Source of the DNA: Alistipes shahii WAL 8301
GTDB lineage: Bacteria > Bacteroidota > Bacteroidia > Bacteroidales > Rikenellaceae
DNA: 64,000 nt
Direction of reading: 5' to 3'
Assembly: GCF_025145845.1 (NCBI RefSeq)
Contig: NZ_CP102253.1
Coordinates: forward strand, 1 to 64,000
The notes below the pieces were generated by a model. It saw only the letters and a program-made list of their open reading frames with translations. It had not been told where the DNA came from and ran no database searches. Within the stretch, counting starts at the first letter, position 1. Each line of letters begins with the position of its first letter. The position numbers and the translations under genes were made by a program. Below are positions 24,139 to 32,957 of the stretch, one piece after another.

Positions 24139-24561
24139 TTAAATGGGTTGTTCGGATTCTTCCTCCTCTTCGTCGGGAACCGTATATTCCCGAAGCTGCG
24201 TATAGGAGGGCACATTGTATGCCGTGATGGCACGTATCCGGAAAGTCACTTTCCGGCCGGCTCTCTGCCGGGGAATGACTCCCTCGTAATCGAACGAGGT
24301 GACGTCGGCAGGCGGCTCGGTCTTCGCGACGGTCCTCACGTCGGATTCGTCGCCGTCGAGCATGTAGAGAATGCAGACGTTGCGCAGCCCGTAGGGGCAC
24401 GAAACGGACACCTTCACCCTGACCTCCGAATCGAAGGCCATGGTCTGCGGCGACACGGTCACCTCGCCGAATTCCGCCGGGGTCGTATACTCGGGTCCCC
24501 GGTCAGGATTGCAGGCCGAAAGGCTCATTGCCGCAAGAACGGTGAAAAGGTGCGTTTTCAT
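24139..24561 (-). CDS. Small lipoprotein, immunoglobulin-like
   Basis: A 140-residue lipoprotein with signal LFTVLAAMSLSACNPD (Cys at 17). Residues 30-125 are beta-rich with alternating hydrophobics, consistent with one Fn3 or Ig-like domain. The C-terminus is strongly acidic (PDEEEEESEQPI). The gene starts 4 bp after the mscS stop and ends 20 bp before the DUF5606 start, so mscS, this gene and DUF5606 may form one transcript. Function unknown. Confidence 0.65.
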   Translation of the reverse strand: MKTHLFTVLAAMSLSACNPDRGPEYTTPAEFGEVTVSPQTMAFDSEVRVKVSVSCPYGLRNVCILYMLDGDESDVRTVAKTEPPADVTSFDYEGVIPRQRAGRKVTFRIRAITAYNVPSYTQLREYTVPDEEEEESEQPI

Positions 24562-24564
24562 ACC

Positions 24565-25476
24565 CTACTCTTTGGTCAGGTGCACGTCCATCTGCGGGAA
24601 CGGGAAGTTGATGCCGGCCTTCGGCAGCTCCTTGTAGAACTGCTCGTTATGCTCGAAAAAGACGTTCCAGTAGTCAGCGTTCTTGACCCATGCGCGGATC
24701 GAGAGGTTCACCGAACTGTCGGCCAGCGCAGCGACCCACACCACCGGGGCGGGATCGGGCAGGACGCGCGGATCGGCGGCCAGCATCGAAAGGACGGCCT
24801 TGCGGGCCACATCCACGTCGTCGCCGTAGGAGATGCCCACGGTCCAGTCCACGCGGCGCGTCTCGGAGGTGGAATAGTTGTCGATGATGGCCGTCGCGAT
24901 CGAGTTGTTGGGAATGTAGATCGTCTGGTTGTCGGCCGTGGCGATCACCGTCGAGAAGAGCTTGATGTCGCGCACGGTTCCCGACTGTCCCTGCGCCGAG
25001 ATGTAGTCGCCGATGCGGTAGGGTTTCATCAGCAGGATCATCACCCCGCCGGCAAAGTTCTGGGCCGTGCCGCTCAAAGCCATACCGATGGCCAGCGTGG
25101 CGGCCGACGCGACGGCGATGAGCGATGTCACGTTGACGCCCAGCGTCGACACGACGATCAGGATGAGCAGCAGCGTGAAGAACGCGCTGACGGTATTACG
25201 CGTGAACGAACGCAGCGAAATGTCGACATTGCGGTGCTGCATGGCCACGTCGATCAGCCGCAGGAAGCGGCGCACGAGCCAGCGTCCGATGAAATAGATG
25301 GCTAGCGCAATGAGAACCTTGACAAGAATCCAGAGCGATTCACGAATCAGCGAGCCGAACAAAGTGCTGAAATCCATGTTCACGATCTTATTGACCGCTT
25401 CGGCCAGATTCGCTTTCTGCACACTGTCCGGCACGATCAGCGAGGCAGGTTCTTCGGCCGCTAAAAATGTCCACAT
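24565..25476 (-). CDS. Small-conductance mechanosensitive channel (MscS)
   Basis: A 303-residue MscS-family channel that opens under membrane tension and releases solutes on osmotic downshock. The core has three transmembrane helices (about 48-70, 90-115 and 120-150). TM3 shows the Ala/Gly-rich pore helix (AVASAATLAIGMALSGTAQN), followed by the beta-domain GVMILLMKPYRIGDYI near 160 and the C-terminal alpha/beta vestibule. About 40 extra residues precede TM1. A minus-strand -7 box TATTTTTG is at 25502-25509. Confidence 0.93.
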   Translation of the reverse strand: MWTFLAAEEPASLIVPDSVQKANLAEAVNKIVNMDFSTLFGSLIRESLWILVKVLIALAIYFIGRWLVRRFLRLIDVAMQHRNVDISLRSFTRNTVSAFFTLLLILIVVSTLGVNVTSLIAVASAATLAIGMALSGTAQNFAGGVMILLMKPYRIGDYISAQGQSGTVRDIKLFSTVIATADNQTIYIPNNSIATAIIDNYSTSETRRVDWTVGISYGDDVDVARKAVLSMLAADPRVLPDPAPVVWVAALADSSVNLSIRAWVKNADYWNVFFEHNEQFYKELPKAGINFPFPQMDVHLTKE

Positions 25477-25531
25477 AATTCCGTTTTTTAAGTTTGTGAG
25501 GCAAAAATAGCCAAAAAAAAGAGAACTTTAT

Positions 25532-25539
25532 TAACTTTG
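25532..25539 (+). promoter_or_regulatory. -7 box of serB
   Basis: TAACTTTG lies 46 bp before the ATG at 25586, in the divergent gap with mscS. A -33 box is not clear. Confidence 0.5.
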
Positions 25540-25585
25540 TCTGCGCTTTTTGCAGAAAGCGCCGGAAAACACCATACATTATACG

Positions 25586-26809
25586 ATGCAGAACAACGTT
25601 GAAATTATCCAGATCAACATTTCGGGTGAAGACAAACCGGGCATGACCTCGTCGCTCACCGAGATCCTCGCACGCTACGACGCCTTCATCCTCGACATCG
25701 GACAGGCCAACATCCACCAGTCGCTGACGCTCGGCATCCTGATCAAGACCACGGCCGACAAGTCGGGAAGCATCATGAAGGAGCTGTTGTTCAAGGCGTC
25801 GGAACTGGGCGTGATGATCCGTTTCACGCCCATCTCCGAGGAACGCTACAACGACTGGGTGGGCCGTCAGGGCAAAAACCGCTACATCATCACCCTGCTG
25901 GGCCGCACCGTCACGGCACGCCACATCGCCGAGGTGACGAAGGTCGTGGCCGAGCACGGGCTGAACATCGACGCCATCAAACGCCTCACGGGCCGCATGC
26001 CCCTCTGCGAGGACGACCGCGCCGCCAAGTCGTGCATCGAGCTCTCGGTGCGCGGATCGCTCACCGACCAGGAACGCAGCACGATGCAGGAGGGATTTAT
26101 GAACCTCTCGGAGATCGGTCTCGACGTCTCGTTCCAGAAGGACGACATCTACCGCCGCAGCCGCCGCCTGATCTGCTTCGACATGGACTCGACGCTGATC
26201 GAGACCGAGGTGATCGACGAACTGGCCGAGCGCGCGGGCGTGGGCGACAAGGTGCGCGAAATCACGGCCAGCGCCATGCGCGGCGAGATTGATTTCCGCG
26301 AAAGCTTTTCGCAGAGGGTCGCGCTGCTCAAGGGACTGGACGTCTCGGTCATGGAGGAGATCGCCCGCAGCCTGCCGATCACCGAGGGGCTGGAGCGCAT
26401 GATGACCATTCTCAAACGCGTGGGTTACAAAACGGCGATCCTCTCCGGCGGATTCACCTATTTCGGCAACTACCTCCGGCAGAAATACGGCTTCGACTAT
26501 GTCTACGCCAACGAATTGGAGATCGAGGACGGACGCCTCACGGGACGCTATGTCGGCGAGGTGGTCGACGGACGCCGCAAGGCCGAACTGCTGCGGCTGC
26601 TGTGCCAGTTCGAGGAGATCAACATCGCCCAGTCGGTGGCCGTCGGCGACGGCGCTAACGACCTGCCGATGCTCAACCTCGCGGGCCTGGGCATCGCCTT
26701 CCACGCCAAACCCAAGGTAAAGGCCACGGCCCGGCAGTCGATCTCGACCATCGGGCTGGACGGCATCCTCTACTTCCTGGGACTGAAAGATTCGCGTATC
26801 GAACAATAA
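25586..26809 (+). CDS. serB: Phosphoserine phosphatase with N-terminal ACT domains
   Basis: A 407-residue SerB that hydrolyses phosphoserine to serine, the last step of serine biosynthesis. ATG 25586 (MQNNVEIIQINIS) is preferred over an upstream TTG. Two ACT-like domains fill residues 1-180 and should mediate serine feedback. The HAD domain has the nucleophile motif DMDSTLIETE near 198, motif II ILSGGFTYFG near 293 and motif III VGDGANDLPML near 353. Length fits the ACT-ACT-SerB architecture known in Bacteroidota and mycobacteria. Confidence 0.94.
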   Translation: MQNNVEIIQINISGEDKPGMTSSLTEILARYDAFILDIGQANIHQSLTLGILIKTTADKSGSIMKELLFKASELGVMIRFTPISEERYNDWVGRQGKNRYIITLLGRTVTARHIAEVTKVVAEHGLNIDAIKRLTGRMPLCEDDRAAKSCIELSVRGSLTDQERSTMQEGFMNLSEIGLDVSFQKDDIYRRSRRLICFDMDSTLIETEVIDELAERAGVGDKVREITASAMRGEIDFRESFSQRVALLKGLDVSVMEEIARSLPITEGLERMMTILKRVGYKTAILSGGFTYFGNYLRQKYGFDYVYANELEIEDGRLTGRYVGEVVDGRRKAELLRLLCQFEEINIAQSVAVGDGANDLPMLNLAGLGIAFHAKPKVKATARQSISTIGLDGILYFLGLKDSRIEQ

Positions 26810-26865
26810 CATTGCTGGATACGCTTCCGCGCGACACGCCGCATCCCGCTTCGGTCCGGTCGTTA

Positions 26866-26905
26866 TCGCCGCCTCCGGCGTCGTTCACCGGTCCGCCCCT
26901 CTCCC
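26866..26905. repeat. Dispersed intergenic repeat, copy B (diverged)
   Basis: TCGCCGCCT...GCGTCGTT.AC..TCCG.CCC matches 5983-6022 at about 70% by eye. It lies in the otherwise empty gap between serB and the DUF5689 genes. Confidence 0.4.
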
Positions 26906-26966
26906 GGGGAAGGGCTTAACGGCAAACCGGCCGGGGTCCGTATGAATCACCGCATTGCGTAAAAAT

Positions 26967-27743
26967 ATGTTTCACTTCCGTCCCATACCTTTTTTCGGCG
27001 CCGTCGCCGCGCTCCTGCTGACCGGGTGCTACGACTCCCGGTTCGGGGAACCGGACGACGACGGCGAGGGGAAACCCGCGACGGAGACCATCGCCGCGCT
27101 GCGCGACCGCTATGCGGGCACGCCCTTCACCGTTACGGGCGACATCGTCGTCACGGGGAGGGTCGCGAGTTGCGACCGCGCGGAGAATTTCTACCGCACG
27201 CTCTGCATCTGCGACGCTGAAGCGGGACTTGAAGTGATGGCCGGTATCGACCACCTGCACAACGATTTCCCCATAGGAAGCCGCGTAACGCTTTCGCTCC
27301 GGGGACTCGCCGTCGCCGAAAGCCGCGGGGTGTTGCAGGCGGGACGTCCGCCCGCCGCCGGAAGCGGCTACGCAACGAACTACATCGGCTCCCGGGCGGC
27401 GCTCGGCGCCGTGCTGGTCCGCAGCGGCGAAGCCCTGGCTGCGCCCTCCCCTGCCCCGCTTGCCATTCCCGCGCTTACGGAAAGCCGCTGCGGCACGCTC
27501 GTCCGCATCGACGGCGTGCGCTACACCCCCGAAGACCTTTCGGCGGCAACCTGGGTGGGCTACAAACGCTTCACCGACGCCGACGGCAACGCCGTCTACA
27601 CCTACGTCCGCCGATACGCCCGTTTCGCCGACGCCGAAGTGCCTGCCGGCACGGTCTCGCTGACGGGCATTCTCCAGTACGACGCCGCGGGCGACGGGCG
27701 TTACATCCTCAAACTGCGCGATGAGAACGACTGCACGCATTAG
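26967..27743 (+). CDS. DUF5689-domain lipoprotein, first of a pair
   Basis: A 258-residue lipoprotein. ATG 26967 opens the signal FFGAVAALLLTGCYDS (Cys at about 24). The domain (about 40-258) has the OB-fold-like strands typical of DUF5689: FTVTGDIVVTGRVAS, FYRTLCICDAEAGLEV and GSRVTLSLRGL. In gut Bacteroidota such proteins often accompany TonB-dependent receptors and secreted nucleases, which suggests surface ligand binding. Its stop lies 23 bp inside the next DUF5689 gene, so the two are translationally coupled. Confidence 0.8.
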   Translation: MFHFRPIPFFGAVAALLLTGCYDSRFGEPDDDGEGKPATETIAALRDRYAGTPFTVTGDIVVTGRVASCDRAENFYRTLCICDAEAGLEVMAGIDHLHNDFPIGSRVTLSLRGLAVAESRGVLQAGRPPAAGSGYATNYIGSRAALGAVLVRSGEALAAPSPAPLAIPALTESRCGTLVRIDGVRYTPEDLSAATWVGYKRFTDADGNAVYTYVRRYARFADAEVPAGTVSLTGILQYDAAGDGRYILKLRDENDCTH

Positions 27744-28602
27744 CCTGCTGACGCTGCCGGTCCTGCTGACGCTGCCGGCCGGATGCGACCGGGCCACGCA
27801 GCCCGAATTCACGGTCCGTCCTCCGGAGCCGCAGAATTCGGTCGCCTACCTCAAATCGCTCTGCGACGGGAAGAGCAGCGTCGCGATAGCGCAGGACATC
27901 ACCATCCGCGGATTCGTCACGGCCAATGACCTCTACGGCGAATTTCACAGGACGATCGTCGTCGAAGACGCCTCGGGCGGCATCTCGATCGCCGCGGAAG
28001 GCTCCCCGCTGGCAGACCTCTATCCGTTCGGCATCGTGGCGACCGTACGCTGCAACGGCCTTACGCTGTGCGACTACGGCGGGAAAATCCAGCTGGGAAC
28101 GACACCCGGCGACGGCGGCGCAGGGTGCATTCCGCGCGAAGAGCTGGCGCGGTACATCCGCACCGAACCGCCCGGCGGCGAGACACCCTCCGCACAGCTC
28201 CTTACGTTCGACGCCGTCTCGGCCCGGCACATCGACACACGCGTCCGTTTCGACGACGTGCGTTTCGCCGACGCCGGGAAAACCTGGTGCGACACCGACC
28301 CGGAGACGGGCCGCGCCGTCGCCACCGAGCGCGAGATCGTCGACACCCGGGGCCGAACCTTCACCGTGCGGACCGCCGCGACCTGCGTCTACGCAAAGGA
28401 GCCTCTGCCCCAGGGCACAGGCTCCTTGTATGGAATCATCGACTATTTCGCCGGGAAATACACCCTGCGCGTCACCAACCGCGAAGCGGAGTTTTCCGGC
28501 ACGGCAGCGCATTCCGCAGCAACACGCCGAACCGCCGGGCGTCCGGCGCGGACAACGCGGGCGGGGGTTACCGCTGCAACGCCTCCCACAGCATATCCTT
28601 GA
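27721..28602 (+). CDS. DUF5689-domain lipoprotein, second of a pair
   Basis: A 293-residue paralogue of the preceding protein. The lipoprotein signal is LPVLLTLPAGCDR (Cys at 22). The DUF5689 strands ITIRGFVTAND, FHRTIVVEDASGGISI and PFGIVATVRCNGLTL match the first copy in order. The last 35 residues are Arg/Ala/Thr-rich and low-complexity, and their codons run over the 3' end of obg on the other strand by 35 bp. That tail may be a read-out extension after loss of the original stop. Same inferred role as its partner. Confidence 0.75.
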   Translation: MRTTARISLLTLPVLLTLPAGCDRATQPEFTVRPPEPQNSVAYLKSLCDGKSSVAIAQDITIRGFVTANDLYGEFHRTIVVEDASGGISIAAEGSPLADLYPFGIVATVRCNGLTLCDYGGKIQLGTTPGDGGAGCIPREELARYIRTEPPGGETPSAQLLTFDAVSARHIDTRVRFDDVRFADAGKTWCDTDPETGRAVATEREIVDTRGRTFTVRTAATCVYAKEPLPQGTGSLYGIIDYFAGKYTLRVTNREAEFSGTAAHSAATRRTAGRPARTTRAGVTAATPPTAYP

Positions 28603-29581
28603 GCCGCGGGATGTTCAGCCCCGAGACCGACGAGATGAAGACCGACGGCACGCCTTCGGGCAGGTGGCCGCGCATCTCGGCGATCAGGTCCTCGTCGAGC
28701 ATGTCGCATTTGGTGACGGCCAGCAGACGCTCCTTGTCCAGCAGTTCGGGATTGTACTGCGTCAGTTCGCCCAGCAGGACGTCGTAGTCGCGGCGGATGT
28801 CGTCGCTGTCGGCGGGAATCAGGAACAACAGCACCGAATTGCGCTCGATATGGCGCAGGAAACGGGTTCCGAGACCGCGGCCCTCGTGCGCACCCTCGAT
28901 GATGCCCGGAATGTCGGCCATGACGAACGACTTGTGGTCGCGGACCTCGACGATACCGAGGTTCGGCTCCAGCGTCGTGAAGGCGTAGTCGGCGATCTTG
29001 GGCTTCGCGGCCGAAACGACTGAGAGCAGCGTAGACTTGCCCGCATTGGGGAAGCCCACCAGCCCCACGTCGGCCAGCACCTTCAGTTCGAGGATGAACG
29101 TGCCTTCCTCACCCTCCTCGCCCGGCTGGGCGTAGCGCGGCGTCTGGTTGGTGGCGCTCTTGAAATGCCAGTTGCCCAGACCGCCCCGGCCGCCCCGGAG
29201 CAGCACGAGCCGCTCGCCGTCGGCCGTCACCTCGCCCACCGTTTCGGTGGTCGCAGTCCCGTCCTCGTTCTCGAAAACGCGCTTGGCGACCGTGCCCAGC
29301 GGAACCGGGATCACGATGTCGCGGGCGTCCTTGCCCGAGGAGCGCGCCCCGGAGCCGTGCTCGCCGTCCTCGGCGAACTGGTGACGCTGGTATTTGAGGT
29401 GGATGAGCGTCCAGTACTGCTTGTCGCCTTGCAGGACGATGCTCCCGCCCTTGCCGCCGTCACCGCCGTCGGGACCGCCGAAAGCCACGAATTTCTCGCG
29501 GCGAAAATGCGTCGAGCCGCCGCCGCCGTGCCCCGAGCGGGCGAATATCTTTACGTAATCTACGAAATTGGAACCTGCCAT
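28568..29581 (-). CDS. obg: GTPase Obg/CgtA
   Basis: A 337-residue GTPase that acts in 50S ribosome assembly and stress control. The start was placed at ATG 29581 (MAGSNFVDYVKIF); ATG 29590 is possible. The N-terminal Obg fold is Gly-rich (HGGGGSTHFRREK, GGDGGKGG). The G domain has G1 GFPNAGKSTLL near 165, G3 DIPGIIEGAHEG near 212 and G4 TKCD near 282. The C-terminal OCT domain is absent, as usual in Bacteroidota. The promoter (29605-29635) sits in a sequence shared with the barrel gene at 39818. Confidence 0.95.
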   Translation of the reverse strand: MAGSNFVDYVKIFARSGHGGGGSTHFRREKFVAFGGPDGGDGGKGGSIVLQGDKQYWTLIHLKYQRHQFAEDGEHGSGARSSGKDARDIVIPVPLGTVAKRVFENEDGTATTETVGEVTADGERLVLLRGGRGGLGNWHFKSATNQTPRYAQPGEEGEEGTFILELKVLADVGLVGFPNAGKSTLLSVVSAAKPKIADYAFTTLEPNLGIVEVRDHKSFVMADIPGIIEGAHEGRGLGTRFLRHIERNSVLLFLIPADSDDIRRDYDVLLGELTQYNPELLDKERLLAVTKCDMLDEDLIAEMRGHLPEGVPSVFISSVSGLNIPRLKDMLWEALQR

Positions 29582-29604
29582 GTCATTCATTGTTCTTGAA
29601 GCGA

Positions 29605-29635
29605 CAAAGGTACATAAAAGTCGGACGAGAACAAA
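29605..29635 (-). promoter_or_regulatory. Promoter of obg
   Basis: Minus-strand TTTG (29632-29635), 19-bp spacer and TACCTTTG (29605-29612), 24 bp before the ATG. Confidence 0.7.
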
Positions 29636-29665
29636 ATTGATTCGCATGCAGTTCGGTAAAACGCC
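29605..29665 (-). repeat. Promoter-bearing repeat, copy at obg
   Basis: About 60 bp including the obg promoter resemble 39841-39899 upstream of the barrel gene. Shared minus-strand words in order are CGTTTT, CTGCATGCGA, TTTTG, TCGTC, GACTTTT and the -7 box. Confidence 0.55.
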
Positions 29666-29697
29666 GCAACAAAAATAAAAGTGTCGTTACGACACCC

Positions 29698-29729
29698 AAA
29701 AAAGGCAGACCGCGAAAAAACGGTCTGCC
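29698..29729 (-). terminator. Terminator of the leu operon
   Basis: On the minus strand GGCAGACCG pairs with CGGTCTGCC and is followed by six T. It lies 20 bp beyond the leuB stop. Confidence 0.85.
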
Positions 29730-29749
29730 GGCAATTCGGAATAACGGGA

Positions 29750-30811
29750 TTAAATCTGCGAAGCGACGTAATCCCCCACCTCGGAGGTCGAACGGGCCTT
29801 TTCGCCCGGCGCTGCAAGGTCCTCGGTGACGACTCCTTCGGCCAGCGCCCGATCGACGGCACGCCGCACGGCCCTGCCCTCGGCATCGAGACCCAGGTGC
29901 TCCAGAAGCATCGCGGCCGAAAGGATCGTGGCCATCGGGTTGGCGATGTTCTTTCCCGCGGCCTGCGGATAGGAGCCGTGGATCGGCTCGAAAAGGGCCA
30001 CTTCGGCCCCCACGCTCGCCGAGGAGAGCATGCCCAGCGAACCGCTGATGACGCTGGCCTCGTCGGTGAGGATGTCGCCGAACATGTTTTCGGTGACGAT
30101 GACATCGAAATAAGCCGGTTGGCGGATGATCTGCATGGCGGCGTTGTCCACGAACATATAGTCCACCGCCACCTCGGGATACTCCCGGGCTACCCGCTGG
30201 GCCGTTTCACGCCACAGACGCGAGGTTTCCAGCACGTTGGCCTTGTCGACGACCGTCAGTTTGCGGCGGCGCGACACGGCCAGCCGGAACGCCACGTGCA
30301 GGACCCGTTCGATCTCCGAGACCGTGTAGGTGCAGGTGTCGAAGGCGCGCGCGCCCTCCTCGTCGCGGCCCTGCGGACGGCCGAAGTAGATGCCGCCCGT
30401 GAGTTCGCGCACGCAGATGAAATCCGTGCCGCGGACCACCTCCGCCTTGAGCGGCGAACGGTCGGCCAGGGAGTCGAACAGCGCCACCGGACGCAGATTG
30501 GCGAACAACCCCAGCGACTTGCGCATCCGCAGCAGCCCCTGCTCGGGCCGCACCTTCGCCGTGGGGTCGTTGTCGTATTTGGGGTCCCCGATGGCTCCGA
30601 ACAGCACGGCGTCCGCCGCAAGACAGACGGCGTGCGTCTCGTCGGGATAGGGGTCGCCCACGGCGTCGATGGCCGCGGCTCCCACCAATGCGGGACGGTA
30701 TTCGATCTTGTGTCCGAATTTTTCCGCCACGCGGTCCAACACTTTCGTGGCTTCGGCGACGATCTCGGGACCGATGCCGTCGCCGGCTAAAAGAGCGATT
30801 TTAACATCCAT
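29750..30811 (-). CDS. leuB: 3-isopropylmalate dehydrogenase
   Basis: A 353-residue NAD-dependent decarboxylating dehydrogenase that makes 2-ketoisocaproate for leucine; the same enzyme type acts on erythro-methylmalate in the citramalate route to isoleucine. It has the N-terminal LLAGDGIGPEIVAEA, the substrate Arg region GLLRMRKSLGLFANLRP near 92, the catalytic Tyr/Lys region, and the metal-site Asp strand FDVIVTENMFGDILTDEAS near 225, with NAD binding at EPIHGSYPQAAGK near 278. It is the last gene of the leu operon and overlaps the synthase gene before it by 11 bp. Confidence 0.96.
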   Translation of the reverse strand: MDVKIALLAGDGIGPEIVAEATKVLDRVAEKFGHKIEYRPALVGAAAIDAVGDPYPDETHAVCLAADAVLFGAIGDPKYDNDPTAKVRPEQGLLRMRKSLGLFANLRPVALFDSLADRSPLKAEVVRGTDFICVRELTGGIYFGRPQGRDEEGARAFDTCTYTVSEIERVLHVAFRLAVSRRRKLTVVDKANVLETSRLWRETAQRVAREYPEVAVDYMFVDNAAMQIIRQPAYFDVIVTENMFGDILTDEASVISGSLGMLSSASVGAEVALFEPIHGSYPQAAGKNIANPMATILSAAMLLEHLGLDAEGRAVRRAVDRALAEGVVTEDLAAPGEKARSTSEVGDYVASQI

Positions 30812-32342
30812 TGTCGTTATAGTTTATTTCAATGATATTCAACATTTTGACAGTCGCCTTGATGGCAGCCTCCGTCTGGTCGGCGTCCAGCCCGCGGGTC
30901 TTGAACTCGCGGCCGTCCATCTCCCAGGTGATGATCGTCTGCACGAAGGCGTCGGTGCGGCCTCCGGGCGGAATCGAAACGGTATAGTCGCGCAGCATCG
31001 GAAACTCGCGCCCGAGCTGTTCGCGGTAGATTTGCCGCAGGGCACGCATGAAGGCGTCGTACTGGCCGTCGCCCGCCGAGGTCCGCTCGTACGCGCAGCC
31101 GTGAATCTCGATCCGGAGCGTCGCGACGGGGTGCATCCCCTGCGCCAGCGAGAGGCTGTAATTGAGAATCCGGACCGGAGTGTCGACCGGGTCGTAGCGC
31201 AGCACGTCGGCGATGATATACGGCAGGTCCTCGGCCGTCACCTGCTCCTTCTTGTCGCTCAACTCGACCACCCGTTCGGTCACCTTGCGCATCGCGGCCT
31301 CGTCGAGGTCGATGCCCAGCGCTTCGAGGTTTTTCAGGACATTGGCCTTGCCCGAGGTTTTGCCCAGGGCGTATTCGCGGACGCGCCCGAAACGCTCGGG
31401 AAGCAGTTCGTTGAAGTAGAGGTTGTTCTTGCTGTCGCCGTCGGCGTGGATGCCCGCGCACTGCGTGAAGACGCTCGCGCCGACGATCGGTCGGTTGGCG
31501 GGAATGCGGATGCCCGTATAGCTCTCGACCGTGCGGCTGACGCGGTTGATCTTCGTTTCGTCGATCCCCGTCGTGCGGCCCAGGCGGTCGTGCAGCACGG
31601 CCACCGCGCTCGACAGCGGCGCGTTGCCGGCCCGCTCGCCCAGCCCGTTCACGGTGACGTGAACGCCGTGGAAACCCGCACGCACGGCGGCGGCGGTGTT
31701 GGCCACGGCGAGGTCGTAGTCGTTGTGGGCGTGGAAATCGAAACGCAGCGACGGATAACGCTCCACCAGGTCGCGGCAGAAACGTTCGGTGTCGTAGGGG
31801 TCGAGGACGCCCAGCGTATCGGGGCACATGAACCGGCTGACGGGAGCGTCGGCCAGTCCGTCGAGCATCGCGTAGACGTAGTCGGGCGAACGGCGCATGC
31901 CGTTGGACCAATCCTCAAGGTAGAGGTTCACCTTCATCCCGCGGTCGACGGCCGCAAGTATCTCGGCGCGCACATCCTCCAGATGCCGTTCGGGCGTGCG
32001 GCGCAGCTGCCCCTCGCAATGTTTCCGCGAACCTTTGGCCAGCAGGTTGACCACGCGGCATCCGGCGGTCCCGAGCCAGTCGAGCGACACCCCGCCGTCG
32101 ATGAATCCCAGCGCTTCCACACGGTCGGCATAGCCCTTGGCGGCAGCCCATTCGGCGATGGCGCGCACGGCCTGCTGTTCGCCCTGCGAGACCCGCGCCG
32201 AGGCGATCTCGATGCGGCTTACGTGCAGTTCCTCCAGCAACAGCCGGGCGATGGAGAGTTTTTCACGGGCGTTGAAGGAGACGCCCGAGGTCTGCTCGCC
32301 GTCGCGCAGCGTGGTGTCCATGATTTCAACCGGGGGAAACAT
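30801..32342 (-). CDS. Citramalate synthase-like (LeuA superfamily)
   Basis: A 513-residue acyltransferase related to 2-isopropylmalate synthase and (R)-citramalate synthase. It has the HMGL barrel motifs DTTLRDGEQTSGVSF at 9, FHAHNDYDLAVAN near 201 (metal His pair), GLGERAGNAPL near 234 and the C-terminal allosteric LeuA domain (about 375-513, ending GLDADQTEAAIKATVKML). A true LeuA lies two genes upstream, so this second enzyme probably condenses pyruvate with acetyl-CoA for isoleucine. Its position among leuCD and leuB fits, because those enzymes can process citramalate. Re-citrate or homocitrate synthase activity is not excluded. Confidence 0.8.
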   Translation of the reverse strand: MFPPVEIMDTTLRDGEQTSGVSFNAREKLSIARLLLEELHVSRIEIASARVSQGEQQAVRAIAEWAAAKGYADRVEALGFIDGGVSLDWLGTAGCRVVNLLAKGSRKHCEGQLRRTPERHLEDVRAEILAAVDRGMKVNLYLEDWSNGMRRSPDYVYAMLDGLADAPVSRFMCPDTLGVLDPYDTERFCRDLVERYPSLRFDFHAHNDYDLAVANTAAAVRAGFHGVHVTVNGLGERAGNAPLSSAVAVLHDRLGRTTGIDETKINRVSRTVESYTGIRIPANRPIVGASVFTQCAGIHADGDSKNNLYFNELLPERFGRVREYALGKTSGKANVLKNLEALGIDLDEAAMRKVTERVVELSDKKEQVTAEDLPYIIADVLRYDPVDTPVRILNYSLSLAQGMHPVATLRIEIHGCAYERTSAGDGQYDAFMRALRQIYREQLGREFPMLRDYTVSIPPGGRTDAFVQTIITWEMDGREFKTRGLDADQTEAAIKATVKMLNIIEINYNDNGC

Positions 32343-32351
32343 CGGCGCAGG

Positions 32352-32945
32352 CTATTTGCGGGCGGCTTCGAAGGCCTCGATCCGGTCGGCGATACTGCGC
32401 AGGTAGTCCACGTCGTCGTAGCCGTTTTCGAGACAGCGTTTCTTGTAGGCGTCGATCTCGAAACCCTCGCTGCGCCCGTCCGACACGATGGTCAGCGTCT
32501 GGTTGCCCAGATCGACGGTGAACTGCGCCTTCGGGTCGCGCCGGATCTCGCCGAAAACAGCTTTCAGAAACTCCTCGCTCACACGGATCGGCAGCAGGCC
32601 GTTATTCAGGGCGTTGTTGCGGAAGATGTCGGCGAAGAAGCTCGACACCACGACGCGGAAACCGTAGTCGGCGATGGCCCAGGCGGCATGCTCGCGCGAA
32701 CTTCCGCAGCCGAAATTGCGCCCGGCGACGAGGATTCGCCCCTCGTAGCGGGGATCGTTCAAAGGGAACGAAGCGATCCGCTGTCCCGCGGCGTCGTAAC
32801 GCCAGTCGCGGAAAAGGTTGTCGCCGAAGCCCTTGCGTTCGGTGGCTTTCAGAAAGCGCGCCGGGATGATCTGGTCGGTATCTATGTTTTCCACCTCGAC
32901 GGGAACGGCCCCCGAGGTGAAGGTTACGAATTTGGGTATGGACAT
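32352..32945 (-). CDS. leuD: 3-isopropylmalate dehydratase small subunit
   Basis: A 197-residue swivel domain that pairs with LeuC to isomerise 2- to 3-isopropylmalate. It carries NIDTDQIIPARFLK near 21, FGCGSSREHAAWAIADYG near 78 (substrate loop) and the FRNNALNNGLLPI strand. Length is normal. It starts 12 bp after the leuC stop and ends 9 bp before the synthase-like gene. Confidence 0.96.
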   Translation of the reverse strand: MSIPKFVTFTSGAVPVEVENIDTDQIIPARFLKATERKGFGDNLFRDWRYDAAGQRIASFPLNDPRYEGRILVAGRNFGCGSSREHAAWAIADYGFRVVVSSFFADIFRNNALNNGLLPIRVSEEFLKAVFGEIRRDPKAQFTVDLGNQTLTIVSDGRSEGFEIDAYKKRCLENGYDDVDYLRSIADRIEAFEAARK

Positions 32946-32957
32946 AATGATAATCTT

